This document shows, one piece after another, positions 10,480 to 22,765 of a stretch of DNA of 64,000 bases. Origin of the DNA: Apostichopus japonicus (taxonomy: Eukaryota; Echinodermata; Holothuroidea; Aspidochirotida; Stichopodidae). The notes below the pieces were generated by a model, which worked only from the letters and a program-made list of their open reading frames with translations, had not been told where the DNA came from and did no database searches. The stretch lies in assembly GCF_037975245.1 (NCBI RefSeq), contig NC_092568.1, forward strand, positions 39,938,631 through 40,002,630, in the 5' to 3' direction. Each line of letters begins with the position of its first letter. Position 1 is the first letter of the stretch. The translations under genes and the position numbers were made by a program.

Positions 10480-10560
10480 CCTGTATAGAAATTATGGAGT
10501 AATTTCTACTGATGATGTCTCCGACATCCTTTCGACGGCTGAGGGCTGTCAAGTGAGTGG
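10480..10560 (+). repeat. Copy 2 of the ~80 bp direct repeat
   Basis: Same ends as the copy at 9714-9792, with small indels in the middle. The 690 bp between the copies has no coding signal. The pair could be a dispersed SINE-like repeat or the ends of a short element. Confidence 0.65.
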
Positions 10561-12120
10561 CATAGATCACTAGAAACTGGCCGTCTTATAGAGCCGTGGG
10601 AGAGTACCCTAATACAATACAACTTCCTGCCCAGCCCAAATAAGGAGATAAATGAACCAGCTGATTGGCTTACTCATTATCAGAAAACACCAACATTACT
10701 CAATAGCCACTAAGACACCAGGTGTAAACAATTTAGTGACGTAGTCCCAGAGAATGATATCATAAACAAAGAGGTGAACACATGGGTCACCTGTTGCAGA
10801 AGATCTCACTCTCTTGGGACAACTTTGCCCTTGAATTTATTGGCTTTTGGGTTCTGTATTGGTTTATTCTTCTTGGTTCACAATGAGGACACATCAATAC
10901 CATTCCAAGAATACAAGCTTAGTTATTACAACTTCCTGCAATGAAGTGACCGGCCATTGAACTCCATGAGCACCAACAATTTGTCGGGGGAACCTATCAC
11001 AGGGAGGGGGAATGTAAATCTTAGTTCTTCCTAATTTACCACAATAATAGGAGTGCTACACATAGTTCAACCATGGAGGTAAAACCGTTTTTTAACCTCC
11101 ATGGTTCAACAAATCCCTGCTGGGCCACACTATAGTTACTCGATTACACGGCGTGAAGGTCTTTGTTTTATTTGGGAGAGAAATTTTTGTAGGATCAGCT
11201 TGGACTAGACATGTAACTATAGTCTATTCACTCTTGCTAGGAATACATCGTTTTATGCTTTGTCAGGCGTGTTGCCAGCCTTCGCCGTATGTGGGGAAAC
11301 TAAATGTTTTCCTTATTTTAAGGTTCAATGAATATGAGTTTAAGTAGTATCTAACATCCCATACTGTGAAAACCACAAAATCTCAAACAAATTCAGCTAC
11401 GTCAACAAATCAGGTCAAGTGTGGCATATTTGTAGATTTTCACAACGAAAACGTCGCGCTTCTGCAACTGTAAGTATATGATTTGTTTCCTCCTAATTGG
11501 CTTAAATTATCGTGTGAAATATAACCATTTTCGAATGAAGAGCTTTTGATTAAATTTTAAGTTCCACCTATGATTATTTTTGCAATTTATAAACAGATCT
11601 CAGTACATTCTCAACATTTCTAACGTTATAGTACATGTTATGCTAGGTGGCAGGCTGTAAGGTACGGGCGTAACGTTAATACCTATTGACTATGTTGTTA
11701 GTTTTACTGAAATTACCAATGGTCACTTGCACTTCGCAAGCATGAGAACTAATTCAGTGTGATGTCAATCGACGTCAAAATGGCTCTATAACTCACTACA
11801 ATAATATGCATACTGTTAGTGTTATGTTGCCAGTGGAAGAGTAGAAGGCCTTCTTTTTACATTTTGACTATTTTGCTAAGCCAGCTTAAGTTAAAGTATA
11901 GGCTAAGCAACAGTTGACGTTTAAGGTCGATCTCCAGTCTGCACCACTGATCTAAATATACCCGGATCCATTCTGAATTGTATAGAGATATCTTACTTAA
12001 ATAACATTTGTTCATATCAAGTGAAAAATTCCAGTTTAAAGTGCATCTTGAAACTCACAGTTTGTTACTCATGACCGTTATTTCGCCGTCTTAGTCGGCA
12101 TCAAAGTTTAGTTTGAATAA
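10561..12120. other. Intergenic, one hairpin
   Basis: No gene supported; the longest open frame (11153-11347, +) shows no domain. Apart from the hairpin at 11065-11110 there is no recognisable structure. Confidence 0.4.
11065..11110. repeat. Strong inverted repeat / hairpin
   Basis: The left arm GTTCAACCATGGAGGTAAAA is followed, after a loop of a few bases, by its near-perfect reverse complement ending CCTCCATGGTTCAAC. The stem is about 18-20 bp with one bulge and one mismatch. It could be a MITE relic or a structured transcript element; no neighbouring gene explains it. Confidence 0.7.
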
Positions 12121-12125
12121 ATACT

Positions 12126-12128
<3 letters not shown>

Positions 12129-12206
<78 letters not shown>
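12129..12206. repeat. (TA)n microsatellite
   Basis: About 38 uninterrupted TA dinucleotides. Confidence 0.95.
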
Positions 12207-12209
<3 letters not shown>

Positions 12210-12321
12210 AAACATTGGCTGTTTTACTTCCAATAACTTACCTAATTCAAGTATTGTATCTCACTCGAGATCCAGCCTTTCTCTACATGCAGCATAGTTG
12301 TTTAACAGTTTTTCCGTTATT

Positions 12322-12322
<1 letters not shown>

Positions 12323-12371
<49 letters not shown>

Positions 12372-12482
12372 CATATATGCATATATATATATATATATAT
12401 ATACATACATACATACATACATACACACACATACATACATACATACATACATACATACATACATACATACATACATACATAC
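12323..12482. repeat. Compound (TA)n / (TACA)n microsatellite
   Basis: An imperfect TA run (12323-12402) passes into a tetranucleotide TACA run with a short CACACA break (to 12482). The four overlapping open frames here, which would read Ile-Tyr or Tyr-Val-Cys-Met repeats, are by-products of the microsatellite and not genes. Confidence 0.95.
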
Positions 12483-12489
12483 AGACCGA

Positions 12490-13007
12490 CACCTCAGTGT
12501 TGGGACACCACTCTTGGTACATATTTAACCCATAGTTGGGGTACAGATTTGTATCTTTGGACCAATTTGCAGACATGGGAAGAAACACATTGTAATACGT
12601 TTCCACACATCATAGTAAGGTCCCAGGGTGCAGATTTCTCTTACAAATCCTATTGTGTTTTGCCTAATTTAGAACAACAAATTTCTTTCAATTTATTTCT
12701 TATTGTAATGTTGTAAATGAGAAATGTAATAACAAAATTAAAATATTACTTAATACTGAAATTTGCAGGCAATTCTATACATCACTTTCATAGTTAAAAG
12801 CTATAGTTCTGGACCATGTAGTGTTCCTTATACATAGAACAATGGTGAGAAAATATCAGACTTTTATTTCTTTTATTTATGTAATTGGATTTTAAGTATC
12901 AGGAACTTCTGAAGGGTTAACACTCCAATTCCCCAGGTGTGGGACAGCGCTACTGGATCCTTTGAAGCCACTTTACTGGGTAACATTTTGTAACTTTTGG
13001 AAAGATG
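12490..13007. other. No gene seen
   Basis: AT-rich intergenic DNA without recognisable coding or repeat structure. Confidence 0.4.
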
Positions 13008-13015
13008 ACCGACTT

Positions 13016-13313
13016 CAGGCGCGTAGCTGGGGGGGGGGGCCGAAAGGGGCAGCCGCCCCCCCCCCCCCTCCTTGAGCATATTTAAAAAAAAAATTAAATA
13101 TTTTTATGATATCGCTAGTATTTTCAAAAGAGAAAATGCTAAGATGCAACTTACAAGGCCTGGGAAGTGCCATTTCCAGCAATCTGGAAGGCATTTTCAG
13201 CCAAAATTTTCTTGTACGCTTCGCGCCAAAATGATGGCGCTACGCTTAGATAGTTTGCAATGCCGAATCTACAGTTTCGCCCCTCCCTTGGCAAATTCCT
13301 GGCTACGCGCCTG
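13016..13313. mobile_element. hAT-like MITE with 8 bp target duplication
   Basis: A 298 bp element bounded by inverted ends CAGGCGCGTAGC and GCTACGCGCCTG, flanked by ACCGACTT (13008-13015) and ACTGACTT (13314-13321), an 8 bp duplication with one mismatch. CAGGxGCG-type ends with 8 bp duplications fit the hAT superfamily. It has no coding capacity and contains poly-G and poly-C tracts near the left end that could pair. An inner block (CCAAAATTTTCTTGTACGCT) is shared with 16022-16225 and 18568-18832. Confidence 0.75.
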
Positions 13314-13321
13314 ACTGACTT

Positions 13322-14101
13322 AGAAGGAAAAATAGTAAAATATGGTTTTGCACATGAACATGGAGGGAACAGGCTGTATAATTACTCACATGTTGGCCAG
13401 TTTGTGTTTCCGATATGCAGCTATATGCTGTATGAAGTGTAAATCATGTTGTGCTATTTTTACTTTTATTTTATTTCGCATGATACATCGACAATATGAC
13501 ATTCTTCATTGACATTAAAAATATGAATTATTGTAAATAGGTTTTGAGAACTCTCAGCTATATTGATTGTTTGATGAGAGAGATCCTGTCCGTAATATTT
13601 CTTTCAAATGAGACAAAAACTACTAGCAAAAAAAATTGGTGTGAACATCTCTGACTTGAAGTTCAATTTTCTCCAGTAAAGTTTAGAAAGGCAGTCATGT
13701 GGCAGTGGCACCTGCTTATGATTCGTCGATTTGCTTAGAATGTATGGATTTTTCTCTTCTAATATTTAGTGCAAAACATAGCCTAATCAGATTGTTTTGG
13801 GTTATAAGCCACACTGTTTGTAACAGCATTCTCATTAATCTATGTGGTGTAAAATCCTATTTAATCATACACTCTAAAAACGTCCTGGTGTAATAATCTT
13901 GGTTACCTCAAAGTGACACCATTGGGGTTCAAATATTAGCAGCCACCCTGTATTCTGGTTAGCCTGACGTGAATTTTATCACGCTCTAACTTTTAACTAC
14001 TTTCCTGGTTGAATTCAGTGACGTAATTGACATGCTAACTTCACGGGCTTTTCACAACTAGCACAGTGTCGGTCGAAATATTTCACATCAGGCCAGAAAC
14101 C
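13322..14101. other. Upstream region of the SAM-domain gene
   Basis: AT-rich, with no supported gene. A TGACGTAA word near 14020, about 80 bp before the start codon at 14102, resembles a cAMP-response-type element and could belong to the promoter; no TATA box is evident. Confidence 0.3.
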
Positions 14102-17100
14102 ATGGATGAGTTTGTCAAAGAAAAATTAGCAGAATGGAACCTATCATCACTGAATGACACATTTGAAGGTAAAGTTTGTTTTGATTATTGTGATGCAGAA
14201 AGGTTTAACCTATTTTCTTTGAAATACGTGCGATTGTCTTAACAGACGTTTGGTAGGCCAATGAAGTGGGCTAACACTAAGTTGACATAGTAAAAGGGCT
14301 ATAGGCCCAACGTTAGGACAGGTCTAGCAATGGATAAGCCTATACATTACAGTACCTTAAATTTTGCACAGTCCTGTTCGAAGGCTAATATAATGCAGAC
14401 AATGCCAAGGCTAGGCCTACATTAAACCAGTTGCCGTGACTTATGCCGCCCTGTAAATAAATGCCCTAAAAAGGAGCGAACGGTCACTAAAAATGGTTAC
14501 TCTTGTGTGTTTTTGCTAAATTTTATGACAGAAATTTATCCTACTGTAGCAACTACAATATTACAATTGCAACTCTAATAGTTTGTGCATAGGCTACGCA
14601 TAGCCTAACAGTATTAGGCTAGGCCTGCTGATACTAATGGCTAGGCATACTAATGTTAATTCCCACTGTTAATTGTTGCTTAGTTAGGCTAGGACTGTGT
14701 GTCAGGCCTATAAACGTGTTAAACTAGTCTATCAAGGGTAATGTTATTTTCCACACACGTTACTTTCAGCTGAAACAAAACAGTGTTTTCCGTACACAAA
14801 TTTGACAGCAGAAAACAATGATTTTTTCAGCGGAAAGTACCGTTTTTTGGGGAGGAACAGAATGAAGTGCCTCCTGACACGGATGGACAAAAGCGATGCA
14901 GCTAAGACAAAAATCGCCTATGATTTTAGATGTAAATCTGTTGCAAAATGCGTGCTCAGGCCCTTACTTATACAGCCATTTCCAGCGAAAATCAAAAAGA
15001 TACCGCCTTTTACAACATTTTTTTTTAAACCATCATAACGCAGACCGCATTTTTAATACTTTATTAGAAACTCAATCCTTCATAACGCGGGCATTCCTTT
15101 GCCCTTTTATCCGCTGACTGCCTCATACTCCTTTAATAATCCCTAATTACCAACACCCCAAGCCTCCTGTAAAATGTAAATTATAAGCTCAGCTTAACTT
15201 TTCTGACATGAACTCAGTCTAACCATCCTTTATCAACGTTCTTTGATACTTTCTCATGTTATTTTCATCATCCTGCCTTAATTTGGTATCCTAAAATTGA
15301 GGAAAAATATAGTGTACAGGTAGATGAAGAAAAAGTTGCTTTCCGCACAAGAATTTTTTCAGTGGAAAGTAATGTGCGTAAAGTAATGTGTGCGAAAAAA
15401 AACACTTACAAATTACAATTACACTTCAGGGAATAATTTGTTCAGTATCCCATCTCATTTTGCTACACAATCTAGTCAAATTGTACACAAATGGAAAAAA
15501 GTGTAGTGCTCAGTTTTATGAATGAATGAATGCTTACAACCTTTTCCATGAACAGCATATTGAACTTTGGGAAAGCGCCCCCTTAAACCTTAAAAATGCC
15601 CTCATAAATACATTAAGGGGGGCTTTTTTAGCTTTTCATTTTCCAAAATTGCCCCCCAGAGCCAAATCTAAATTCCTACCCTGCATTGCAAGTGGTGCAC
15701 TATATTTGAGCCAAATTTAGCTTTAGCTCATTTGTATCGCGTGCCGTTTTAATCAACACTCTACCTGCCGAAAAAGACTCGGATCCGATCTTGTCAGATT
15801 TTTAACATCTAGTTAAGAACTCGTTAATGCGGACATAATATTTCAGTTGAGAAGCATTCCACAGTCAAATAAGCCTATTGCTAATTAACAGACTTTATAG
15901 AGCTGCAGCACTTTGTTGCCTGTTGTTACTGGCTTACTCTGTACATGTACCTTGCTAATTTTAATTACATTATGTAATATTGAATTAAGTACTTTTTTAA
16001 TTCGTTTTTTTTTTCTTTTTTGGGGGGGGGGGGTTAAAAGTGATGTTGAATGAGGTGGCTCAAGCTTCCAAGAGGCCAGGGAACCAAAATGAAAACTCGG
16101 GAAGGGGCGTTTCCGGCCATCTGGGGGGTTTGTGAAACCAAAATTTTCTTGTACGCTTCGCGCCAACCGATGGTGGCTCTCCACTCAGATAGTCATGCCT
16201 ACAGAGAATCCTGGCTACGCCCCTGGTACTAATACTGTCTCTTAGATCTTAGAGGAAACACTGGTAGTGATCTAATGAATGACAGTTTTTATTAAATTGA
16301 CATGATTATAGAATACAAATTTTTTGTAGATGGAGCTTCAAATCAGAAAAGGTTAAAAATGTTTCATATAATTTTTTGATGAAGGCTCTTGGTGGGGGAA
16401 CTAACTTCAATCGTACTGTACCAAAGGGATTACATTTGAACCATGTTTCACTATTTTTTCTTCAGAGAACATGATCGATGAGGAAGCTTTCTTGTTGCTA
16501 AACCAAGCAGCCTCAACAGAAATGGTGAAAGCTGTGGGACCATGAAAAAGTTCCTGAAAAAATTACAAGAAGAACAGGTACATACTATTTTGGACTGACA
16601 CACAGTGAATAGTTAATTTTAGTAATCATTGCAGTGACTATGCAGTATCTTCAACCAATTGGGTCTTTACAACCAGTCTTTTATAATGCTCTTTTATGCT
16701 GTAAATGCTTTTTTTTTTGTGTTCTTATAGTACTGGCAGTAGTGGGAAAAGTGGGGAGCTTCCCTTGTTTAAAGTTGTAAATGAACTCTCCTAATGGACT
16801 TATTTTCCAAGGTTTTGATTGTTTTAAAGAATTAAAAAGGAACTTCCAAAAATAAGGCTACAACAGACAAGGTTGCAGTCTGTTTATAGACATGACTAGT
16901 TACTTAAAGATGACTGAATGTCTTGTGAGGTAAATTTCTTTCAGGGTGGTTAAAGACTTAACAATTTTGCCCGAAGGTGACCATATTTGAATATCTGGCA
17001 TATTTGGGGCCAATGCAGCATACCTTCAAAGTGTTCTTTTCCAGCAAGTGTATATTTAATCTGCATTTTTCTGTTTTTGAAGGTTGGCACCAACATGCCC

Positions 17101-17403
17101 AAATACTTGGAGGAAGTTGACAACCGCCAGCCTTTTGTCTTAATAATGGGTGATCGGAATGCTACCCATCAATATTTTGTTGTGGCGGATGGGCATGGAT
17201 TAGAGCATCAGACCCTACTACAAGCTCTTGATGTTTGCTTCAAGTTGTTCTATGTATTAGACCTTCACTATCCGTGGCAATGTGCGGTCACATGGGAGTT
17301 TGCCCAGAAGGTTCTTTACGAACTGGACAGTAACGTCAAATCAAAAACATCAACTGCCCTGATTGCAATGAGGGCTGCATTGAAAGCAGGAATGGATGAC
17401 TGA
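14102..17403 (+). CDS. SAM-domain protein with VVADGH-type C-terminal domain (3 exons, frameshift)
   Basis: Three exons fit: 14102-14168 (donor AAG|GTAAAG), 16466-16577 (acceptor TTCTTCAG, donor CAG|GTACAT) and 17083-17403 (acceptor TTTTTGAAG, stop TGA). Phases match at both junctions (1-1, then 0-0 once a one-base deletion is allowed for). Exons 1-2 give a ~60-residue SAM-like fold: MDEFVKEKLAEWNL, then NMIDEEAFLLLN, VKAVG and MKKFLKKLQEEQ. SAM domains mediate protein-protein contacts. Exon 3 (~106 residues) has FVLIMGDRN, YFVVADGHGL, LLQALDVCFKLFYVLDLHYP and TWEFAQKVLY. It resembles the C-terminal domain of uncharacterised SAM proteins of fish and invertebrates (SAMD3-like annotations). In exon 2 one base is missing within GTGGGACCATG (about 16536-16542), giving an early stop; this is either a pseudogenising change or a sequence error. 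A possible AATAAA lies at 17689. Confidence 0.6.
14270..14720. repeat. TAGGCC/TAGGCTA word cluster in intron 1
   Basis: Intron 1 of the SAM gene contains at least ten scattered variants of TAGGCCTA, TAGCCTA and TTAGGCTAGG in both orientations. Such palindromic-word enrichment is common in echinoderm non-coding DNA as far as I recall; here it is only an observation of base-word bias. Confidence 0.4.
14721..16021. other. Intron 1 remainder, no separate gene
   Basis: No coding signal. A cytosine-rich word (GCCCCCTTAAACC, near 15575) and GGGGGGC words near 15616 resemble decayed poly-G MITE ends. Small open frames at 14802-15117 and 15526-15720 show no domain. Confidence 0.35.
16022..16225. mobile_element. 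Left-truncated relative of the hAT-like MITE
   Basis: Begins with a poly-G tract (16021-16033) and ends with GGCTACGCCCCTG at 16225. It shares GGAAGGGGCGTTTCCGGCCA, CAAAATTTTCTTGTACGCT and GCGCCAACCGATGGTGG with the copy at 18568-18832, and the inner and right parts with 13016-13313. No matching left inverted end was found, so the left side is lost or replaced. Confidence 0.6.
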
Positions 17404-18560
17404 TGCCAGGCGCTTGAAACAGCATCACTTATTTCCAACTATTGTTCATTCTCTTTTATTGTAATGGTTTGTAATGTGTCGAAACGTGACATCAATATCA
17501 TTTGTTTGTTATAACTTTTCTTCCTATCTTTGATTTGATTTGATTTGATTTATTTTGTTTTTTCACGTGCAAATATACAAGGTGAAAGGAAGTCTTCTAT
17601 AAAGCATACAATAGCTTAACAATGTAGAAGACTCCCTTAAGAAAGAAAAGAGAAGAAAAAATTAAAGATCAAATTAAACGTTTCGACAATAAATCAGTAC
17701 TAGAGTTGGCCTATCTTTGTCAACATTTGTAGCAATTCTTCCAACCAGTCTCCCAAGGGGAATCTACCGTCCTTCATACGGGTTATTAAGTTTTCAATAC
17801 ATCGTAACTACAAATGAGCTTTCAATTTGTGTGTACTTATCTGTCAAAGACCAGAACGATGCATTCAGTTAGTATTAATAGTTCAACCTTAGGGAGAGGT
17901 GAGTCCATCAAGTTTCTCCTCTAGTCCTCTATAACACTTTTTGTTTTAGATAGTCAAAGACTTTTCAGTTCGTGAACAATTTCTTAACACTTTTTTATTT
18001 TCACTCATAGCATGATAAATCAGAATCAGCTGTATATTTAAAACTTCATAGACATGGTATTGCTGTTCATGGAATCAAGGGTCATTTGACAAACTGAAAC
18101 TGTGATGAAAATTTCAAACTATCATTAAATCTTACTGAAATCAAAACTTTTTTGAAGTACATAGTTTTCATGGTTCCATATCAAAAGGGAACATCGGTCA
18201 ACATCTGACAACCTTGTAGCAAAAAATAACATGTGATGCAAAATTCATGTATGGTTCATCATGGTATACGAAACCCTCGTTGTATTTGATTGATTTCAAT
18301 GGGTTTTGAATAATAATGACTAAACATTTTCAGCAGTTCAAAAGATTTCCCTATTCAACTCCTGCTGGAGTATTTTAAGAAAGATGACTAAAGGCAGTAG
18401 TACAACACTATTTTTCTTAAAATTTTTTTAAAGTAATTAATTACTTGTAGTTATATGCTTACTTTAAACTTCAAATCTTTCACCATGTGTGTTATCCATG
18501 TTTTTTGTACAATAGTAATTTTAGCTGATATTATTTTAGTAGTAATAGCTGTACTTTGTA
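17404..18560. other. Downstream of SAM gene, no gene seen
   Basis: Contains a short (TTGAT)n run at 17529-17552 and the AATAAA at 17689. Nothing else is recognisable. Confidence 0.4.
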
Positions 18561-18567
18561 TGTGAAA

Positions 18568-18832
18568 CCAAGGGCGGCGGAACCGGGGGGGGGGCACAGG
18601 GGGCATGTGCCCCCCACTTTTCCTCAGGTTAAAAATGTGTCCTTTTTCTACATAAAAATTGAGGTGTCTCAATTAGCAAGAGAACCAGAATGAACACTCG
18701 GGAAGGGCCGTTTCCGGCCATCTGAGGGGTTTGTAAAACCAAAAAATTTTCTTGTACGCTCTGCGCCAACCGATGGTGGCGCTCCGCTCAGGTAGTCGTG
18801 CATACAACTTTGCAAATCCTGGCACGATCCAG
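18568..18832. mobile_element. Third copy of the poly-G MITE family
   Basis: Starts CAAGGGCGGCGGAACC followed by poly-G and ends CCTGGCACGATCCAG, a damaged form of the CCTGGCTACGCCCCTG end seen at 16225. The middle is very close to 16062-16195. The left end differs in sequence from the 13016 copy, so it may be a chimera of two related MITEs. Confidence 0.5.
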
Positions 18833-18839
18833 ACTTTTA

Positions 18840-19790
18840 AAGAATCTCTGTGGGTCAAACTCAAAGCTATTTCCACTGCAGGAAAACTTTGTTAAGATAC
18901 TAACAAGAAATAAACTCTAATTCGGAAGATTCCTACATTAGCAACTAGCATGATTTCACCTCATTTGGTCTCAAAAGAAAACTACTTCCTTGTTTCCCAA
19001 TTTGCACATTGGATATTGCAGTGCTAGCATACAAATTTTGCTTGAGGAGGGGGGGGGGGTTGATGGAGTGATGTGTATACGCAAATAAGATAGTACAATA
19101 AGAGTTATAAAGGGTGCTAAATATAAGGCTGCATCAGTCGAATCGAATTTCTGCAAAGTGCCCTTTGATGTCGGTGCCCCCCCAGATTAAAAGTGCTTCA
19201 GCCACCCTTGTGTAAAACACCCGCCATAATATTGTTTTAATGTTTACATGTTTACTTATTGATATGATACAAACACTAGTTAAAGTATTACCTTCTTAAT
19301 ATCTGTCCATTATGCCTCTCATTCTTCTAATGCATTTGCCTGATTATAAATCTATATATATATTTACACCACTTGCCATCAAACATTCTCTTACTTTTAC
19401 ATTCATGTTTTACTATTTGTTGATTGAAGATTTACTAAAGATGTTTTATGAATAGATAGTTACACCCTCAAGTTTTTGTACTTGTTTATTTTTGTACACG
19501 TTTTTACTTGTTTGTGTTTCAGTTTGTTCAATACGTACCATGCCACGTTACAATGCTATTGTTATGCAATATCCAGGGAAATGACAGTTTTTAATGCCTG
19601 ATGCATTCATAAGGAGGACATCTGAGACAGCTGAATAGGTTAAGGGTCTGTATCTAACAAGGATTCTTAGTACTTAATTTACCAAAATTGTGTTAAGTCT
19701 ATAGGCTGTTTTTGTCCTGGGCCTAGGTTATTAAGGTTATTTGACAAAGAGGTGGGTTTACAATCTGACAATGATGTCTCATTAAATAAT
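18840..19790. other. No gene seen
   Basis: Intergenic DNA with a poly-G run near 19051-19060 and a poly-C patch near 19178-19184 that resembles another decayed MITE end (TGCCCCCCCAGATTAAAAGTG). Confidence 0.4.
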
Positions 19791-19795
19791 GAATA

Positions 19796-20025
19796 AAATC
19801 CTGGTTATGCTATGGATAAAGAACCAGGTAATTTGTTAAACCTCTGACATTAATCCTGGTACCAACTGACCATTAATCCTGGTCACAAGTTAACCAGGAT
19901 CTTGGTGAAGCTTATTTGACCAGAATTTCCTAGTCAAGTTGTCCAGGATTGTGTAGGTGGCAAACTGACCCGGAACCTGGTAAAATTTTGACCCCATCCT
20001 GGTATATTTTAACCAGGGCTTGGTC
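19796..20025. repeat. CCTGGT/ACCAGG palindromic word cluster
   Basis: About ten copies of CCTGGT or its complement ACCAGG, most within TAATCCTGGT or TTAACCAGG contexts, recur every 15-40 bp in alternating orientation. This is a degenerate minisatellite able to fold on itself. It lies 0.8 kb before the large satellite. Confidence 0.55.
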
Positions 20026-20812
20026 TACATCACTATTATCAGTCTTAGACCGTGGGGCAAGGCCGTTTTTCTTGCAATTCCGTAGTCCAGTCAGAGGGGC
20101 AACTCAAAATTACTCTAAAAAATTCACAAAAAATTCGCAAACCAGCATTGCTGCCAAATGACAATCACATGACAATACGCACACACAAATCAGCATGGCT
20201 ATCACATAGTATGTTGAAATGTCCATATTTTGTGAACGAAAACAACTTTGTTCGTCCAAGTTTTTCAAATTTGATAGATGTACCGATATGGCCCGAAAAC
20301 AACATACCTATTTACCCAATGGTCAGTACTTTCAGGTTCTTTTCATATGAAATAAAGTTGAAATCAATATTCGAAGTTCGAATTTACACAGCCAAATCAT
20401 GTTTGGCAAGTATTCATAGGATGGACACTGGAACAGCTAGTTTCGCAAAAAAAGGTTCAATCTTAAATGTTGAGTCATTAGTGCACAACTTGCCCGTGTA
20501 AACTTACATTTTTACTCAGTAATTACCTAACTTTTTCATACTCTTGACTTCTTGAGCTTTGTGGGTAGTAAAGTTACATTTTTATGACCCCTGGAATTTA
20601 AAAATAAGGCTTGTCTACATAATAGTCCGTCAACTAAAGAAGATCGAAAACGACATTAGGACAAATTGAGTGATAGACTAATGTTAATCATTAACATGGT
20701 CACTTCGCAGAGGCTGTTATTAAGTGTACGTAGGTAAAGTCACATGCACTCGTATCGGAATCTATGTATAAATGTATACTTACAACTGTAGGGAACTGAA
20801 GATGAACTGAAG
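20026..20812. other. Pre-satellite flank, undefined open frame
   Basis: A 149-codon open frame (20052-20501, +) is the longest in the area, but it has no recognisable motif, no clear signal peptide and no supporting splice or polyadenylation signals; I do not call it a gene. The last 50 bp (20765-20812) contain fragments of satellite words (GTATACTTACAACTGTAGGG), suggesting eroded array sequence. Confidence 0.35.
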
Positions 20813-22765
20813 ATCATGGAGCTATAAACATATATCTAGAGATTGATTACTGTAGGGGGTGGGGGTCAGGATCTTAGTAGGGAATAGAGGATCTAGGCAA
20901 TCTCTGCATTTGTATACAATTGCAGTGAATCTAAAGAATGATAACTGCAGGGGGGGGGGGGGGGTCAGGATATGGGTAGAAAACTGAAGATAGGAAATAG
21001 TCAATGATTCCTATGGGCCTGAAAATTTATTCAAATGAATGTATCTAGACCATTATATGGGAACTTTCATAATACCAAAAGTAAGGCGTTGGTCCAAACA
21101 ATAATAATACCTACTTTACACTCACTGTATATCTCTGCATATATACTTATAGGACTTGTATACGATTGCAAGGAATCTAGAGTTTGATTACTGTAGGGAG
21201 GGGGTCATGATGTTGGTAGGAAACTTAGGATAGGCAAAAATCAATGATTCTTATGGGCCTGAAAATTTATTCAAATGAATGTATCTAGACCACTATGTGG
21301 GAACTTTCATAGTACCAAAATTAAGGCAATGGCTCAAACACTAATATTACCTACTTAACACTCACTGTACATCTCTGCATATATACCTTGATAGGACTTG
21401 TATACAATTATAGAGAATCTAAATATTGATTACTGTAGGCCTGTACAGCCCTGGTCAATTAAATCATGGAGCTATAAACATATATCTAGAGATTGATTAC
21501 TGTAGGGGGTGGGGGTCAGGATCTGGGTAGGGAATAGAGGATCTAGGCAATAATCTCTGCATTTGTATACAATTGCAGTGAATCTAAAGAATGATAACTG
21601 CAGGGGGGGGGGGTCAGGATATGGGTAGAAAACTGAAGATAGGAAATTGTCAATGATTCCTATGGGCCTGAAAAATTATTCAAATGAATGTATCTAGACC
21701 ATTATATGGGAACTTTCATAGTACCAAAATTAAGGCGTTGATCCAAACAATAATAATACCTACTTTACACTCACTGTATATCTCTGCATATACACTTATA
21801 GGACTTGTATACGATTGCAAGGAATCTAGAGTTTGATTACTGTAGGGAGGGGGTCATGATGTTGGTAGGAAACTTAGGATAGGCAACAATCAATGATTCT
21901 TATGGGCCTGAAAATTTATTCAAATGAATGTATCTAGACCATTATATGGGAACTTTCATAGTACCAAAATTAAGGCAATGGCTCAAACAGTAATATTACC
22001 TACTTAACACTCACTGTACATCTCTGCATATATACCTTGATAGGACTTGTATACAATTATAGAGAATCTGAATATTGATTACTGTAGGCCTGTACAGCCC
22101 TGGTCAATTAAATCATGGAGCTATAAACATATAGCTAGAGGGGGGATTGATTACTGTAGGGGGTGGGGGTCAGGATCTGGGTAGGGAATAGAGGATCTAG
22201 GCAATAATCTCTGCATTTGTATACAATTGCAGTGAATCTTAAGAATGATAACTGCAGGGGGGGGGGGTCAGGATATTGGTAGAAAACTGAAGATAGGAAA
22301 TAGTCAATGATTCCTATGGGCCTGAAAAATTATTCAAATGAATGTATCTAGACCATTATATGGGAACTTTCATAGTACCAAAATTAAGGCGTTGATCCAA
22401 ACAATAATAATACCTACTTTACACTCACTGTATATCTCTGCATATATAATTATAGGACTTGTATACGATTGCAAGGAATCTAGAGTTTGATTACTGTAGG
22501 GAGGGGGTCATGATGTTGGTAGGAAACTTAGGATAGGCAACAATCAATGATTCTTATGGGCCTGAAAATTTATTCAAATGAATGTATCTAGACCATTATA
22601 TGGGAACTTTCATAGTACCAAAATTAAGGCAATGGCTCAAACACTAATATTACCTACTTAACACTCACTGTACATCTCTGCATATATACCTTGATAGGAC
22701 TTGTATACAATTATAGAGAATCTAAATATTGATTACTGTAGGCCTGTACAGCCCTGGTCAATTAA

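Noticed and set aside
12215-12606. Open frames of 71-107 codons over the TA/TACA microsatellite.
   Set aside because: Translations are pure dipeptide or tetrapeptide repeats imposed by the microsatellite.
20052-20501. 149-codon plus-strand frame before the satellite.
   Set aside because: No motif, no supporting signals, and AT-rich composition similar to the surrounding intergenic DNA; kept only as a remark in the flank entry.
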